64,000 nucleotides of DNA from Brachionus plicatilis (GCA_010279815.1 QEOQ01000141.1:1172176-1236175), one strand, 5' to 3'; positions 11,340 to 21,868 are shown, counted from the first letter of the stretch. The notes: generated by a model not told the origin, from the letters alone. Translations and numbers: made by a program.

Positions 11340-12768
11340 CATATAAAATTTGCTTGTTTCGGTACGTTTGGTACGGTCGGTACGATCGGTACGGTTCAGC
11401 GCCCTGATGGTTCGGTTTTAGGTCGCGACCATTTCTAATCGTTTCTAAAATACCCACTGTATATTCAATTTTGGAAAAATAAATAAAATAAATATAGAAG
11501 GAAACAGCGCCAATACTTGGAAACTTACGAAAAACTAAAAATTGGTGAAATAAGTTGGAATATGTCTTGTTTGGACAAATATATTTTGACAACTAAAATT
11601 TAGACAATTTTATTAATCTAATTTCATGCAATATTATTTTTTTTATTAAAATATTATTTATTTATTACGTCTTCTTTTGGAATTTTCGGTGCCTGTATGG
11701 TCTCCAATTCTTAAGTCTGACTGTGAAAATGATGGAAGGATTCAGCGCAGGGCAACGAAATTTGTTTCTTTAATTAGAAACAAACCGTATGAAAACAGAT
11801 CGAAGGCTTTGAACATTCCATATCTGGTGGAAAGAAGAAAAAGAGGTGATCTAATTCAATTATACAAGTTCATGCATGGAATAGAATTGGTTGAAAAAAG
11901 CAACAATTTTAATGTCACAAAAAACCAAAGAAGAGGTCAATGCTTCAAATATCACAAAGAAATTCCGAGGCTCCAACATAGAGATAACTTTTTTTTCAAC
12001 AGAACCATATGGGACTCGCTGCTAAATCAATTAGTTGAAGCCCCCAATGTTAACAGCTTTAAAGCAGGTATTGATTGCTGGATGAGCAGCAATCAATCAC
12101 ATCAGCTGTCCTAGCGTGCCTTATCAGCACACTCGCTGGCTAGCCAGCTACAGTCAAAACTACTATTACTACTACTACTAAAATAACTAATTTTTTTATT
12201 ATTATTTTTTTTAAAGAGGAAAAGGAATAAAATGAAGATCGTCTAACTTGATTCTGAATCCCTAATCTTTTTTACGTATCCATAATTCCTTGTCAATTTA
12301 TTAAAGAATACATACTCTCTTTTGTTGATCTTATGATACCACTGACAAAAAATAAATAATAATATTTGATATTAACTGCCAGAAATTATTTAATAAAAAC
12401 TAAACTCAATTTAAATTTTTTTTCGTCTTTTTTACTTAAAATTTAAAAATGTTTTTTCTTTAATTTTATATTTTTGTTTATTTTTATGCGAGTATGTCAA
12501 ATTATTCAGTGTACCCGGAAAGTGGTCTTAGAATTAGTCAAATAAAAAAATGAATAAAAGGTTATTATGAGTGCTGAATACTGTTTCTTTTGAATATTAT
12601 TTTTTATTTAAAAAAAAAAATTTGATTTTATTTTATAATTTCATTTGCATTCTCTTCTAAAAGTATAGTTTCCTTTGGTGGTTATCAAATTATCTGATTC
12701 CGGAATAGACTGACTTGAAAAAACAAATTAATAAAAATAAAATATTTAATAAATCTTTGATTCAAATT
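11340..12768. repeat. Composite dispersed repeat, copy 2
   Basis: Second copy of the element at 1-2570. Shared blocks are about 11470-11650 and 12190-12420 (matching 230-570 and 970-1040) and 12500-12765 (matching 2300-2565, including GTGTACC.GGAAAGTGGTC). It is preceded by a GGTACGG-rich tandem patch at 11360-11430. A separate LINE 3' fragment has inserted between the blocks. Its right end lies about 100 bp from the end of the G6PD reading frame. Confidence 0.7.
11666..12182 (+). mobile_element. LINE 3' end: RT C-terminal fragment with (ACT)n tail
   Basis: The frame 11677-12114 (145 codons) encodes the C-terminal tail typical of Jockey/CR1-type LINE proteins: a QRRATKFV block, a YLVERRKRGDLIQLYK segment, then an FFFNRTIWDSLL motif. 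It is followed by a short 3' UTR with a CTGGCTAGCCAG hairpin and a simple ACTACTATTACTACTACTA tail at about 12160-12180. The fragment is severely 5'-truncated, as expected for target-primed insertion. It sits inside composite repeat copy 2. It is a different LINE family from the RT at 1047-2162. Confidence 0.8.
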
Positions 12769-12865
12769 TAAAATTTTACTATTTGTGCTAATTATTATTT
12801 AGATTTTTAATTTAATGCAAAATTCAAACTTCTAAAAACCAAAGACATAATTTCAGAAAGCTTTT

Positions 12866-14651
12866 TTACCTTCCAAACTTGTAACATATTGGCTTGATTC
12901 GCTCAGCTTCAATTTGGTGCAAAATTGGTGTAAATATTCGCCATGCTTCTTCAAGCTCATCAGATCGAACAAAACTTATTTGGCTGCCATAAATAACATC
13001 CATAAGTAATCTTTCGTAGGCCTTCGGCAAGTAAAGACCCTAAAAAAAATTAAAGAAAATACTCAATTTTTTTAAGCTCATACTTCATATTTCTCGGCAT
13101 AAGTCAAGTCCAAATCAGTTTCTTCCAAAATAAAATCCATCCCTGGACGCTTATTCTGCATTTTTAAACAAATACTTTCATCAGGTTGTATTCTGATAAT
13201 CAATTCGTTTCTTTTGCACGCATTTTTGAAAATATTACCCGGCACTTGCTTGAACTGAATGCGAACTTCAGAAGTTGTTCGATCCAACGCCTTACCAGCT
13301 GAAATAATAAATGGAACTCCATCCCATCTCTCGTTGTTAATGTATAAAATCATTGTGGCAAATGTGCTTGTTAGAGAATCATCAGGAACACTCTTGTCAT
13401 CAGTATAGGCATTTTTTTGGACACTTGCACCCATTTCATTAGCCACATATTGACCCAAAACAACATCCTCAATTTTTATCGGATCCATTGACTTAAGAAC
13501 TTTTACCTTAAATAAAAAATAATTTTAAGTTAAAAATTTTTTGTAAAATTCAATAAAATTAAAAACATTTTGCAAAAAAAATGATCAACCATTTTGAGCT
13601 TTGTTTTGTGTCGAACTTTATAAAATTCCAAGCTACCTTTTCATCTCTAATTGCATCGGCTGAGTTAGAAATAGGCTGGTCCATGGCGATAATGGTTAAT
13701 ATTTGTAGTAGGTGATTTTGAATGACATCTCTTATTATACCGTACTCGTCAAAATATCCACCTCGACCCTCAGTGCCGAAATTTTCTTTGAAATTAATGA
13801 AAACACTTTCAATCGAGTCCCTATTCCAGGCTCGTCTAAATATCTGATTAGCAAACCTAAAAGCCAGAATAGATTGCACCATTTCTTTGCCAAGATAGTG
13901 GTCAATTCGAAAAATTTCCTCTTCCTGAAAAAATTTACTCAAATGAGCCGACAAATCATTGGAAGAATTTGTGTCTTTACCAAATGGCTTTTCCAGAACA
14001 AGATGAGTGTAAAATGGCCTAAATGGCCATTGAAAAATTTTTTATTTTTTTTTTTTTTAGTTTTTAAAATTACTCTTTTGCTCTGCAATTTTCAGCGATT
14101 CTTTGAGATATGTCTGGATAAACTTTTGGCGGAACTGCTAAATAAAATATTCTATTGGCACTCTGTAAATTTTGATTTGAATCAAGAAACAGCTTTTGGA
14201 TGGTAGAATCAAGTTCTTTGAATTTTTGCTCATCATTATAATTGCCACAAATATAATGATTTTTGTCAACAAAAATGTCATAAATTTCTTGGTCGTCTTT
14301 CTCCAATTTCATTCTGTCAACAATTTTTTGTTTTAGATAATCTTTAATTTCTAGATTTTTTCTGCCGAAGCCCACAATAGCGGTATTTTGGGGCAAAAGA
14401 CTGTCTTTGAAAAGCCAAAAAAGATTTGGATAAATTTCTTTTTTGGCCAAGTCACCCTTTGTGTTAAAATAAATAATTGATTGACTATTTATTAATTTGA
14501 TACTAACTGATGCTCCAAATATGATAAAAGCAGTTGGCTGCTTGTAAACATTTTGCTCCTGAATCGATTTTCGATAGACCTCAAAATTTCTATCCCGTTT
14601 ACGCATGTTCTTAAGAATTTTGAAAAATTTTCCGAGTCTTCTCTCAGTCAT
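12866..14651 (-). CDS. G6PD: Glucose-6-phosphate dehydrogenase
   Basis: Oxidises glucose 6-phosphate with NADP+ in the first step of the cytosolic pentose phosphate pathway. Five exons by eye: 14508-14651, 14074-14456, 13637-14018, 13084-13506 and 12866-13039, giving about 501 residues (human about 515). The NADP-binding GASGDLAKK is formed only after removing an in-frame, stop-free intron of 51 nt at 14457-14507. The substrate-site motif [27 protein letters not shown] and NERWDGVPF are all present. Other introns are about 55, 130 and 44 nt. After YERL and EEAWRIFTP the frame runs to a KFGR and stops; the usual tail with the final tyrosine/tryptophan-containing segment was not found. The last codons overlap a possible donor (AAG|GTAAAA at 12870), so a further exon cannot be excluded. 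Confidence 0.93.
14457..14507 (-). other. In-frame stop-free mini-intron (51 nt) in G6PD
   Basis: Begins GTTAGTATC and ends AACACAAAG on the minus strand. It is a multiple of three and has no stop, so it reads through as a 17-residue insert splitting GAS from GDLAKK. Removal restores a motif invariant in the family. Confidence 0.85.
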
Positions 14652-14739
14652 AATGATCTAAAAATAGATAAACTTTAAAAAAAAATTTAAAGACGAACCT
14701 AATTCTATAAAAAAAGATGGATTGTTATCTTTAATTTTT

Positions 14740-14870
14740 TTAAAGAAAAGTTTAATTTTTCAAAAGATTTATCAACCCTTAATAATTCACATCAAAAAAT
14801 TTTGATTATTCTTGCTAATTATTCCCATATAAACTAGGGTTGAGTTACCAATTAATACAAAAACAGAACT
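14740..14870 (-). pseudogene. Relic of the 3' end of the 338-residue gene (a)
   Basis: Read on the minus strand this stretch retains a MGIISKNNQNF-like C-terminus and flanking 3' sequence closely matching 16490-16620 and 15140-15290. Only the last few dozen codons are recognisable. It lies immediately 5' of the G6PD gene. Confidence 0.5.
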
Positions 14871-14899
14871 TATTTTATACTTATTTATTTTATACTTAT

Positions 14900-15735
14900 T
14901 TTATTTTGTTTGTCTAGTTTTTAAGCAAAAGCAACGTTTAAATTTTCGAAAATATTAAGAGCATTAAAAATCACTTAAAATCAAGAACATTAAAACATGA
15001 CTTTTGACATCACGACAAATTAAAGTTTAAAACCAAGAACGATCAAAATATAAAATGTAGTTTTTTTTTAATTACTTAATTAGCAATTACTTAACATGTT
15101 ATGTCAAGCTTATTTTCATTTTTGAAATTTAAAATTTGAAATTTTTAAAAGAAAAGTTTAATTTTTCAAAAGATTTATCCATCCTTAATAATTCCCATTA
15201 AAAAATTTTGACTATTCTTGCTAATTATTCCCATATTAACTAGGGTTGAGTTACCAATTAATTCAAAAACAGAACTTACGAATTTTTTCTTCAGTACTTA
15301 TAAAATGAAATAAAATTATTAAAAAAAAAAAGTTCATGAATTTTGAATTTATTTTTTTTTTGTTTTGTTATTTTCGATAAAGAAATTTAGATTGAATAAA
15401 AATCTTTCCGACTATTTCTGAATTCCGAACAGAAACATTTGTGTAATGTGTATAATGTGTATAACCATAGAAAAAATCTAAAAATTTGTAGGTATTTGGA
15501 TCTGGGTATATCCAATTTTTCAGAATCTTTTAATGATTTTACTGATTATACCCAAAAATGCGAATAATTGATCCCATATTTAAACTCAAATACCCAAAAA
15601 AGTCGGTAGTTAGTCCATACCCATAACAATTACCCGAAAAAAAGAGTTAAAAATAGTGGGTATCTGGTCGAAATAAAGAAATGGAAATGATTTAGCATGT
15701 AAATATATTATTTAAGAAATGGAAAACTGGTTGAA
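14900..15735. repeat. Segmental duplicate unit, copy A (non-coding part)
   Basis: From TTTGTTTGTCTAGTTTTTAAG near 14907 to about 15735 this matches 26475-27440 in the same orientation and order, differing by a roughly 120-bp segment present only in the second copy (near 27045-27150). The opening block also occurs at 25966-26015. Together with the gene copy that follows, this is the left half of a duplicated segment about 11.6 kb from its partner. Confidence 0.75.
15140..15290 (-). pseudogene. Relic of the 3' end of the 338-residue gene (b)
   Basis: Another copy of the C-terminal codons: minus strand reads ..NMGIISKNNQNFLMGI.. followed by the same A/T-rich 3' flank as relic (a). It is embedded in duplicate unit A and has a counterpart at 26705-26850. 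Confidence 0.55.
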
Positions 15736-15949
15736 TTTCCAAGAATTCCGGAATTTTATAGAAGACTGTATTTGAAATAAAAATGAATGTTAATTTTTTT
15801 TCAAATTTTTTTCAAGACAGGTTTTTTTTAAGTAAAGGGTCATTTAAAATTTGGTCTCGTGATTTTCAATTTAATTTTGGATTTTTTTTTTATTTCGAAT
15901 TATCTTTCAGTCGATACATTTTTTTTGTTCCGAAATAAAATTCAAAGAA

Positions 15950-16340
15950 AATCTCCGGTTATTATTAAAACATGGACCACCAATTTTTAAATAGATCACG
16001 AACCCATACTTATCTCCCCCATAAATGCTTTGTAATTTATCCCCATCATTTTCCAAGTAAAAAATTTCTACGAGCTTTCACGCAAGACCGAAATCTAAGT
16101 TCTGGCAGATTTGGTTCGGCCTTCATTTTGGTTTTAAAATCTAATTTAGATTGTTGTAATTAATGAAATTATTTTTCAAAATTAAATTAAGGCCGAACCA
16201 AATCTGCTAGAACTTAGAATTCGGTCTTGTGTCTAAGATATGGTGGGATTAATGGCAAAATATTTATTAGGGATATAAGTATGGGTTCGTGATTTATTTA
16301 AAAACTGGAGGTCCATGTTTTAGTAATAACCAAATCTCCA
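15950..16340. mobile_element. Foldback element, about 390 bp with ~160-bp arms
   Basis: The left arm (15953-16125) and the right arm (16188-16340) are imperfect reverse complements. Shared blocks include AAAACATGGACC, ATCACGAACCCATACTTAT and AGATTTGGTTCGGCC. The open frame 15972-16163 is only the arm read through. The matching place in duplicate B (28203-28260) retains only the outer part of the right arm because a Tc1 fragment interrupts it. Confidence 0.75.
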
Positions 16341-16554
16341 CCAAATTTAGAATTTTTTTAAGGTAATAAAAACGAAAAATTTCTTTCACGCATATTAACA
16401 ATCAAGAATAAAAATAAAAAATAAAATTAGAATAAAAAAATTAACAATCTTAATGATCTAAAAATGGATACTCGATAAAAAAATTCAAAAAAGAAACTTA
16501 TTCTATAAAAAAAAGAAGAAAAGTTTATTTTTTACAAAAAATTTATTGAATTAT

Positions 16555-17571
16555 TCAAAAAAAATCTATTCCCATTAAAAAATTTTGATTGTTTTTACTA
16601 ATTATCCCCATATCTTCGCTTTTGATATGATCTGGTCGAACCAAATCTGTAATTAAGCTCTTGTAGAATTGTTTCCACTGATCTAATTTTAAACTTGTGC
16701 CTTTGAGACCCGATTGGAACCAGTTTATTTGAATACGAAACAAATTTTCCTCTGCTTTATTTCCGATATTTAAGCGATATTTCTTGTTAACTTGGTTATA
16801 TTTTCCAAATAACTTTGGATTCCAGTAGTTTAGGTCATTTTTTACACTTCTGATCATTGATTGAGTTGCTAAATTCACATAAATTCTTAGGAATTCAAGC
16901 TTGATAATTAATCTAGCGTCCTCTTTGGGAAAAAAATTGGTCAATTCTTTTAACATATTGAAAAATGGTCGATATCCCACATAGATTCGACCAATACCTG
17001 CGAAACCTCTTAATTTTTCAATTGAGCATTTAAAAAAAAACATTTTCAGTTCATTAAAGTTTAGATGGACATTTTGGCCACAAACAGATTGAACTGTTTT
17101 CAAGATTATTTCCTGAACTACTCTATTATGCTTTAATTTGAGAAATAGTTCGTACAAAAAATTTAGTTCATGGTTTATGTCTACATCTCTGTAGGGCTTG
17201 ACAAGATCGATTGAATCAAATATTTTGAAAAATAAGCCAAAAATTAGATAATCAGCACTTGACTTGCTTAGATGAACCAAAAAAATTGATCGTGCCAACG
17301 CAGTCTCGTCATGTTTAGGGCTTTTTAAAAAATTGTAAATTTTATTAAAACTGTCTTTGGTAAAGCGGTCATTTTCTAAAAAACTCTCATTAATGCACAA
17401 ATTGGATACAAAACAGTCTTTTGCTTTGGCGATATTGAACGATGTCTCAAAATTGGTGTTTAGCTTCACTCTTTGTCTAATTAGATTAAGTTTGGCAAAG
17501 CGATTGAATTGGATAAATTTTTCGTCATACGCTAAATTTTCATAGTATTTTGTGAAAGCCAGAGCACTCAT
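16555..17571 (-). CDS. Unrecognised 338-residue protein, locally multiplied
   Basis: A single open frame with no intron, starting MSALAFTKYYENL. I do not recognise the family. There is no signal peptide and no convincing membrane helix; the sequence looks mostly helical and basic, with a well-packed middle (GFAGIGRIYVGYRPF near residue 190) and a C-terminal MGIISKNNQNFLMGIDFF. Five copies or relics of at least its 3' end lie within 15 kb: relics at 14740-14870, 15140-15290 and 26705-26850, this intact copy, and a long 5'-truncated copy at 28484-29156 that differs at only about half a dozen residues out of 200. That pattern suggests recent local duplication. It could be a genuine host gene or a mobile-element protein. 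It lies between G6PD and MRG15, all on the same strand. Confidence 0.6.
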   Translation of the reverse strand: MSALAFTKYYENLAYDEKFIQFNRFAKLNLIRQRVKLNTNFETSFNIAKAKDCFVSNLCINESFLENDRFTKDSFNKIYNFLKSPKHDETALARSIFLVHLSKSSADYLIFGLFFKIFDSIDLVKPYRDVDINHELNFLYELFLKLKHNRVVQEIILKTVQSVCGQNVHLNFNELKMFFFKCSIEKLRGFAGIGRIYVGYRPFFNMLKELTNFFPKEDARLIIKLEFLRIYVNLATQSMIRSVKNDLNYWNPKLFGKYNQVNKKYRLNIGNKAEENLFRIQINWFQSGLKGTSLKLDQWKQFYKSLITDLVRPDHIKSEDMGIISKNNQNFLMGIDFF

Positions 17572-18043
17572 TTTGGTCTAAAATCTAATTTTATTTGGCA
17601 AAAAATTGACAAATTTGTAAAAATTTTATTTTCTAACTGTTTTTGATATTTTAAAATATCAGGATATCACAACATGGTTCCTGACATCCAAAGTTAAATA
17701 TTCACCTAATAATTATGTAACAATTATCCTGGGTTAAATTCAAAGATAACGTTAAAAGATTGAAAAAAAAAGATAGTTTCTATGGTTTTTGATAAGATTT
17801 GGCATATTTGAAATTGATTTTGAGATTTTTTAGACATATTGTGTAAATTTTGATACTGGATTTGTTATCAAAAAGCTGGTAAGTCAAAATTTTTTATTTG
17901 AAAATGGCCACTTGTCTTAACTTTTTATCTAAAAATTTGACAAGCTTATTTTCAAAATTTTTTTTTAAAACAAAATATTTTTAATTAAAATTTTATTTTC
18001 AAAAATTTACATGACATATTAACAAGAGTTCTTAATTAAAAAA
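17572..18043. other. Spacer between the MRG15-type gene and the 338-residue gene
   Basis: Contains the presumed 3' UTR of the MRG15-type gene and the promoter side of the 338-residue gene. Nothing else is recognised. Confidence 0.5.
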
Positions 18044-19482
18044 TTATTTTTGGCTTTGAATTTCGTACATTTTAGACGTGAATAAACTAGATCTATGTTC
18101 GTTCAAATACCTTGTTTAAATAATTAAAGATGATTAACTTTAAGCCAAAAAATATTTAGTTTACATTATGAAATCTTCAATGTAAAATACCAATTGTTTG
18201 ATGCATACTTCATCCCAATAAGTATAAGATAACAATTCGCCGATTTTAGCTTGAAATAAAATTTGTTATTTTATGGTTAAAAATTGAACAAAATTACCCA
18301 AAAGACGCAATAGATGGACACTGCCGTATATTTCATTTGGCTTTTTAGTTGAATTTTTTGTAAGCTAAATTGAAAAAACTTTTTAAACAAAATAAAATTA
18401 AAAAAAAATTGATTATTTACTTCATTGTATTGACTCTTTTCTGATTTATAAAGCAGTCGGCATAATATTGCTGTGTCAAAATAATCTTTGATACCTTCAA
18501 CTATTTCGGTGATGATATTTCTTTTTAAATTTTATTAATATCATTTCTTTCCTCTAAAAGTTTATTCAATTTTACTTGTCGAATTTTTTCTCAAGCTTGA
18601 AATTAGTGTATTCATCAAGAATTTCTTTAATGCTCATGTTTGCTGGAAGAGATACAAACTTAAATAAATCAATAAGATTTTAAACACTTTTTTTAAATAA
18701 ACTTTAAAATTAAAATTAAACTTCTTTTTGATCATTACCTTGTTGTCTGATATGTTTTCAAAATCATCTAATAGAATTTTTTGTAGCTCTTGAGGAATTT
18801 TAATAGCTATTTCGCTTTGAACTTTATAATTGTCAATCTTTAGAAAGAATTTTTTAATTTAATTAATTTTTTATTTTTTAAAACTCACTAGCTCATTCGA
18901 GTCTTCCACCTTTTGCTTCTTTTTTTTATTTTCTGTAAAAAATCAAAGATTAGCTGTTATTAAATTGTGAAAATGAATGCACCTCTTTCTTCTTGAGTTA
19001 ACTTTTCCAAATCTGCATTTTTTTCAAGCATACTATTGACATGTTTTCTTGAGTTTGACTTTATTTTTGACGCAATTTTGCTCGTACTAAATTTAAATAA
19101 TTAATTAAAAAAGAATGGCAAAAAATCCATTTACCCATGAGTGGCCAAAAGTTCTTGTTGTTTTTTGAGATTTTCTTCATTGTATTTCAAGACTCTTGGA
19201 CAAGTGACCCATTCGTCCCAACTAAAAATAGATTTGAAAAAAATTTAATTCCGGTTTATTTTACCTTTTATTCCATCCACTATAATGAATTAAGTAATGA
19301 GATGCTTTGTTGCGTACTTCAGATCTAACACACTTAAAAATTAATTGAAAAAATGTTTTCTTTTTTAATTTTGATAATACTTTTGCTTCGTATAATAATG
19401 GTCCATGATAGCATAATACGGTCTCACCATCTTGATAAAGAAATTTTACTTTATCTTTATCCTTATCGTTCGCCATAATCAA
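18044..19482 (-). CDS. MORF4L1: MRG15/MORF4L1-type chromodomain protein
   Basis: A nuclear chromatin protein; relatives bind methylated H3K36 through the chromodomain and recruit NuA4-type acetyltransferase and Sin3 deacetylase complexes through the MRG domain. Eleven exons by eye: 19381-19482, 19265-19332, 19135-19221, 18983-19086, 18889-18932, 18739-18837, 18576-18658, 18421-18520, 18298-18364, 18165-18249 and 18044-18110, about 301 residues. The chromodomain has YHGPLLYEAK, HYSGWNKSWDEWV and PRVLKY; a lysine-rich linker (KKKKQK) follows; the MRG domain shows IYGSVHLLRLL and KIGELLSYT. The last exon supplies DFIMYLNEHRSSLF, matching the family's end. Introns are 44-56 nt, a few about 70-80 nt. 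One 48-nt intron (19333-19380) is in frame and stop-free. The first ATG is at 19482; a second at 19476 is equally possible. Confidence 0.9.
19333..19380 (-). other. In-frame stop-free mini-intron (48 nt) in MRG15
   Basis: Minus-strand GTATTATC..TTTTTAAG. Unspliced it adds 16 residues between YEAK and CVRSE; spliced, the chromodomain reads YEAKCV as in animal relatives. Confidence 0.85.
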
Positions 19483-20600
19483 ATATTGATTTTTTTAACT
19501 AAATTTTACCAGGATGCACCTAATAGTTATTTAAAATGAAATATTCTCTAATTATAAAATTCTTGAAAAATTCGAATTTTTGAAAGAATTTTCTTTACTT
19601 TTAGTTATTTATCAAAAAATATTTTTGTCACTAGCAACTTAAATTTAGTGCATGATATCGATGCATATCGACACTCAATATTATTTATAAACATTCTCTA
19701 AAAATATCGATATTCAAAAAAAAAAAAAAAATCGATAATTTATCGATATGATGAATTATTATCGATAAAATATCAAAGTAATTTTATAATATCGATAATT
19801 ACCGATTTAAATATAAATATCAATATTTTATCAATAGGAAAAATTTTTATAAATATTTTATCAATATTAAATTAAAATATAAAATAATTTCGATAATTTT
19901 AACTCATAAAAAATTTAAACAAAATATTAAATTTTTTAAACTTAAAATCTAAAATCGAGTTTTTGTCATGTTTTTTAAAAGATAATTTAAGGATTAAATA
20001 GTTGTAAGAGTTGTAAGAGTTGTAAGATTCCAATTTAATTTTTACATAATTTTTAAAAAATTTTTAAAACAAAAAATATTCACTCTTCTTTTGAATTTTA
20101 AAAAATGATCTACACAAATAAATAATATATATATTTAATGTTTTATTTCTAATGCATGTTCTTGAATTTCATTTATTCTATTTTTTTAAGAAACAATTGA
20201 AAAAAAAGTGACTTTTTATTTGAAAAATTTATTAAATTTAATTTTGAAAAAAAAATTATTCTTCAATTAACCATGGTTCTAAAATTTATTATTCATTACC
20301 TAAATTGATAATCACAAAATTCAAAAATTTTTAAATTTTAGATTTACCTACATTTTGAATTAATTAATCGGTTAATCTTGATATTAAATCGATGAAGTAA
20401 GATATTTTCAATAAAATATTGATATTAATATTTTATATCAATATTTGATCGAAAATATTTTTCTCTATCGATTAAATATCGAAAGTTTTCTACTTCATCA
20501 ATAAAATATCAGTATAACTTAAAAATATTCATATTCGACTGATAGATTAGAATGCAATCGATAAGTTTATATTTTATATTTTTAATATTTTTATTTTTAA
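19483..20600. promoter_or_regulatory. TATCGATA-rich spacer upstream of MRG15
   Basis: From about 19655 to 20575 the motif ATCGAT and its palindrome TATCGATA recur many times (for example near 19713, 19735, 19745, 19765, 19792), with further variants at 20389-20560. Two parts around 20389-20510 look like loose reverse complements (GATGAAGTA / TACTTCATC). TATCGATA is the DREF-binding element in Drosophila promoters; whether that applies here is inference. It could also be a decayed inverted-repeat element. Confidence 0.35.
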
Positions 20601-20627
20601 TATTTCGCTAATATTTTTGGGTTAAGA

Positions 20628-20938
20628 TGTGTAGTCTCTATTGTTGGTCAAAAGCATAAATGCTATTTTTTTGACGAAGAAAATCACAATGTAGCAAAAT
20701 GTCCGATTAAGGAATCCTTATGCGAAAAATGTCATCAAAAAGGTCATATGACACATAAATGTACCATAGCTGAGAAATTGAAGTCGATAGAAAGACAAAA
20801 AATTGACTACAGGGATCCTATATAGAACAAGAAGAAATTCAAACAAACACTGATGAAAATGTGGATGAAATGCCAAAAACCCCAGAATATCAACAAAATG
20901 CTATTTCTTCTTTTTTTCCTGAATCATCAAATATTTAA
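20628..20938 (+). pseudogene. LINE ORF1-like CCHC zinc-knuckle fragment, frameshifted
   Basis: About 100 codons in two frames with a shift near 20820. The first part carries a classic CCHC knuckle, CEKCHQKGHMTHKC, preceded by an incomplete CYFFDEENHNVAKC. The second part is acidic and ends SSFFPESSNI before a stop. A 3' UTR follows and then the LINE tail hairpin at 21075-21104 and a TAAA repeat, so this is most simply the nucleic-acid-binding ORF1 end of a LINE. Confidence 0.6.
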
Positions 20939-21074
20939 AAAATGTATTCTGTTACTCTCTATCAAAATTTATCTAATTTTAATTTTAAAATTTATCTACT
21001 TTTTAAGTTATATTACTTTAACTTTATTTTAATTTATTTTTATTTTTTTTTTTATTTTTTTTTTCTTATTTAAT

Positions 21075-21104
21075 CTGAAGGAGCTTTAGCTCGATACAGA
21101 TATA
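21075..21104 (+). repeat. LINE 3'-tail hairpin motif (best copy)
   Basis: CTGAAGGAGCTTTAGCTCGA then TACAGATATA, followed by AAATAATTAAATAAATAAATAAATA as a simple tail. The GAGCTTTAGCTC core is a perfect stem with a short loop. Confidence 0.65.
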
Positions 21105-21201
21105 CAAATAATTAAATAAATAAATAAATACTTATCATATAAAACAATTTTCTCTTCCATATAAAGCAAAAAAATAAATACTAAACGATAAGAAATAAAA
21201 A

Positions 21202-21508
21202 ATGTCTAGCACTGAATCAGTATATCCCAATTTCAATGAAGAGGACACAATGCTTGATATAGACCAAGAAGATGTAGAACGGCAAAAGAGGCAGACCAAA
21301 AAAACAAAAAACAGCTCTGTTTTACCAAAATGATTGTGATTTGAGCAGTTCAGAAAATGAATCCAATCCCGAGCAAGCAGTAGTCGAACAAGAGACTCCT
21401 AGCGATTCAGTCATTGCAAGCTACAGTCGAAGCTACAGTGGATTTACCAAGAAAACGAGAAAGACCAAAGAAATCAACAACTCGGGAAAAAAAATAAAAA
21501 TAAATTAA
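21202..21508 (+). pseudogene. Unidentified coding relic, possibly LINE ORF1 start
   Basis: An ATG opens an acidic frame (MSSTESVYPNFNEEDTMLDI..) that meets a stop after about 43 codons; the next frame carries on with DCDLSSSENESN and a lysine-rich end KKTRKTKEI. A single frameshift would join them into about 100 codons. It begins about 100 bp after the LINE tail at 21104, so it may be the 5' end of a second, truncated element. Confidence 0.4.
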
Positions 21509-21868
21509 TCGTTTATATTTTTTTATATTTTTTTATATTTTGTCATTTAAATAAATATTTTCGTCACTAAAATTAGTTTTTTTTGTCTAGAAATAAGGTT
21601 TTATTTTGTCAGTGAAAAATTATAAAAAAGTCATGTCAATATATAAATTTGTCAGTCGTTTAGTTTTTTTTTCAGAATAATTAGTTTTTTATAGTCAGTT
21701 AAAACAAATTAAATTAGTCACCACTTTTAGTTATTTTTGTCATCTTAAAAAAATTTAATTTGTCACCCCCAAAAAATATAAGCCCTTAAATTTGATAGCC
21801 TTTGTAAATTCATGTTTATTTATTAGACTAAAAAATAAGCCAATTTTCATATTATAATATTTTAGTGC

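Noticed and set aside
15972..16163. Plus-strand frame of 63 codons, and its relative at 28056-28244
   Set aside because: Both are foldback-element arms rather than genes.
18161..18249. Apparent truncation of MRG15 at IEDFIM followed by a stop
   Set aside because: A donor at 18164 and an exon at 18044-18110 supply the missing end of the MRG domain, so the gene looks complete.
21590..21785. Repeated TTTTGTCA units, considered as another MULE end
   Set aside because: Spacing and sequence are irregular and no opposite end or target duplication was found.
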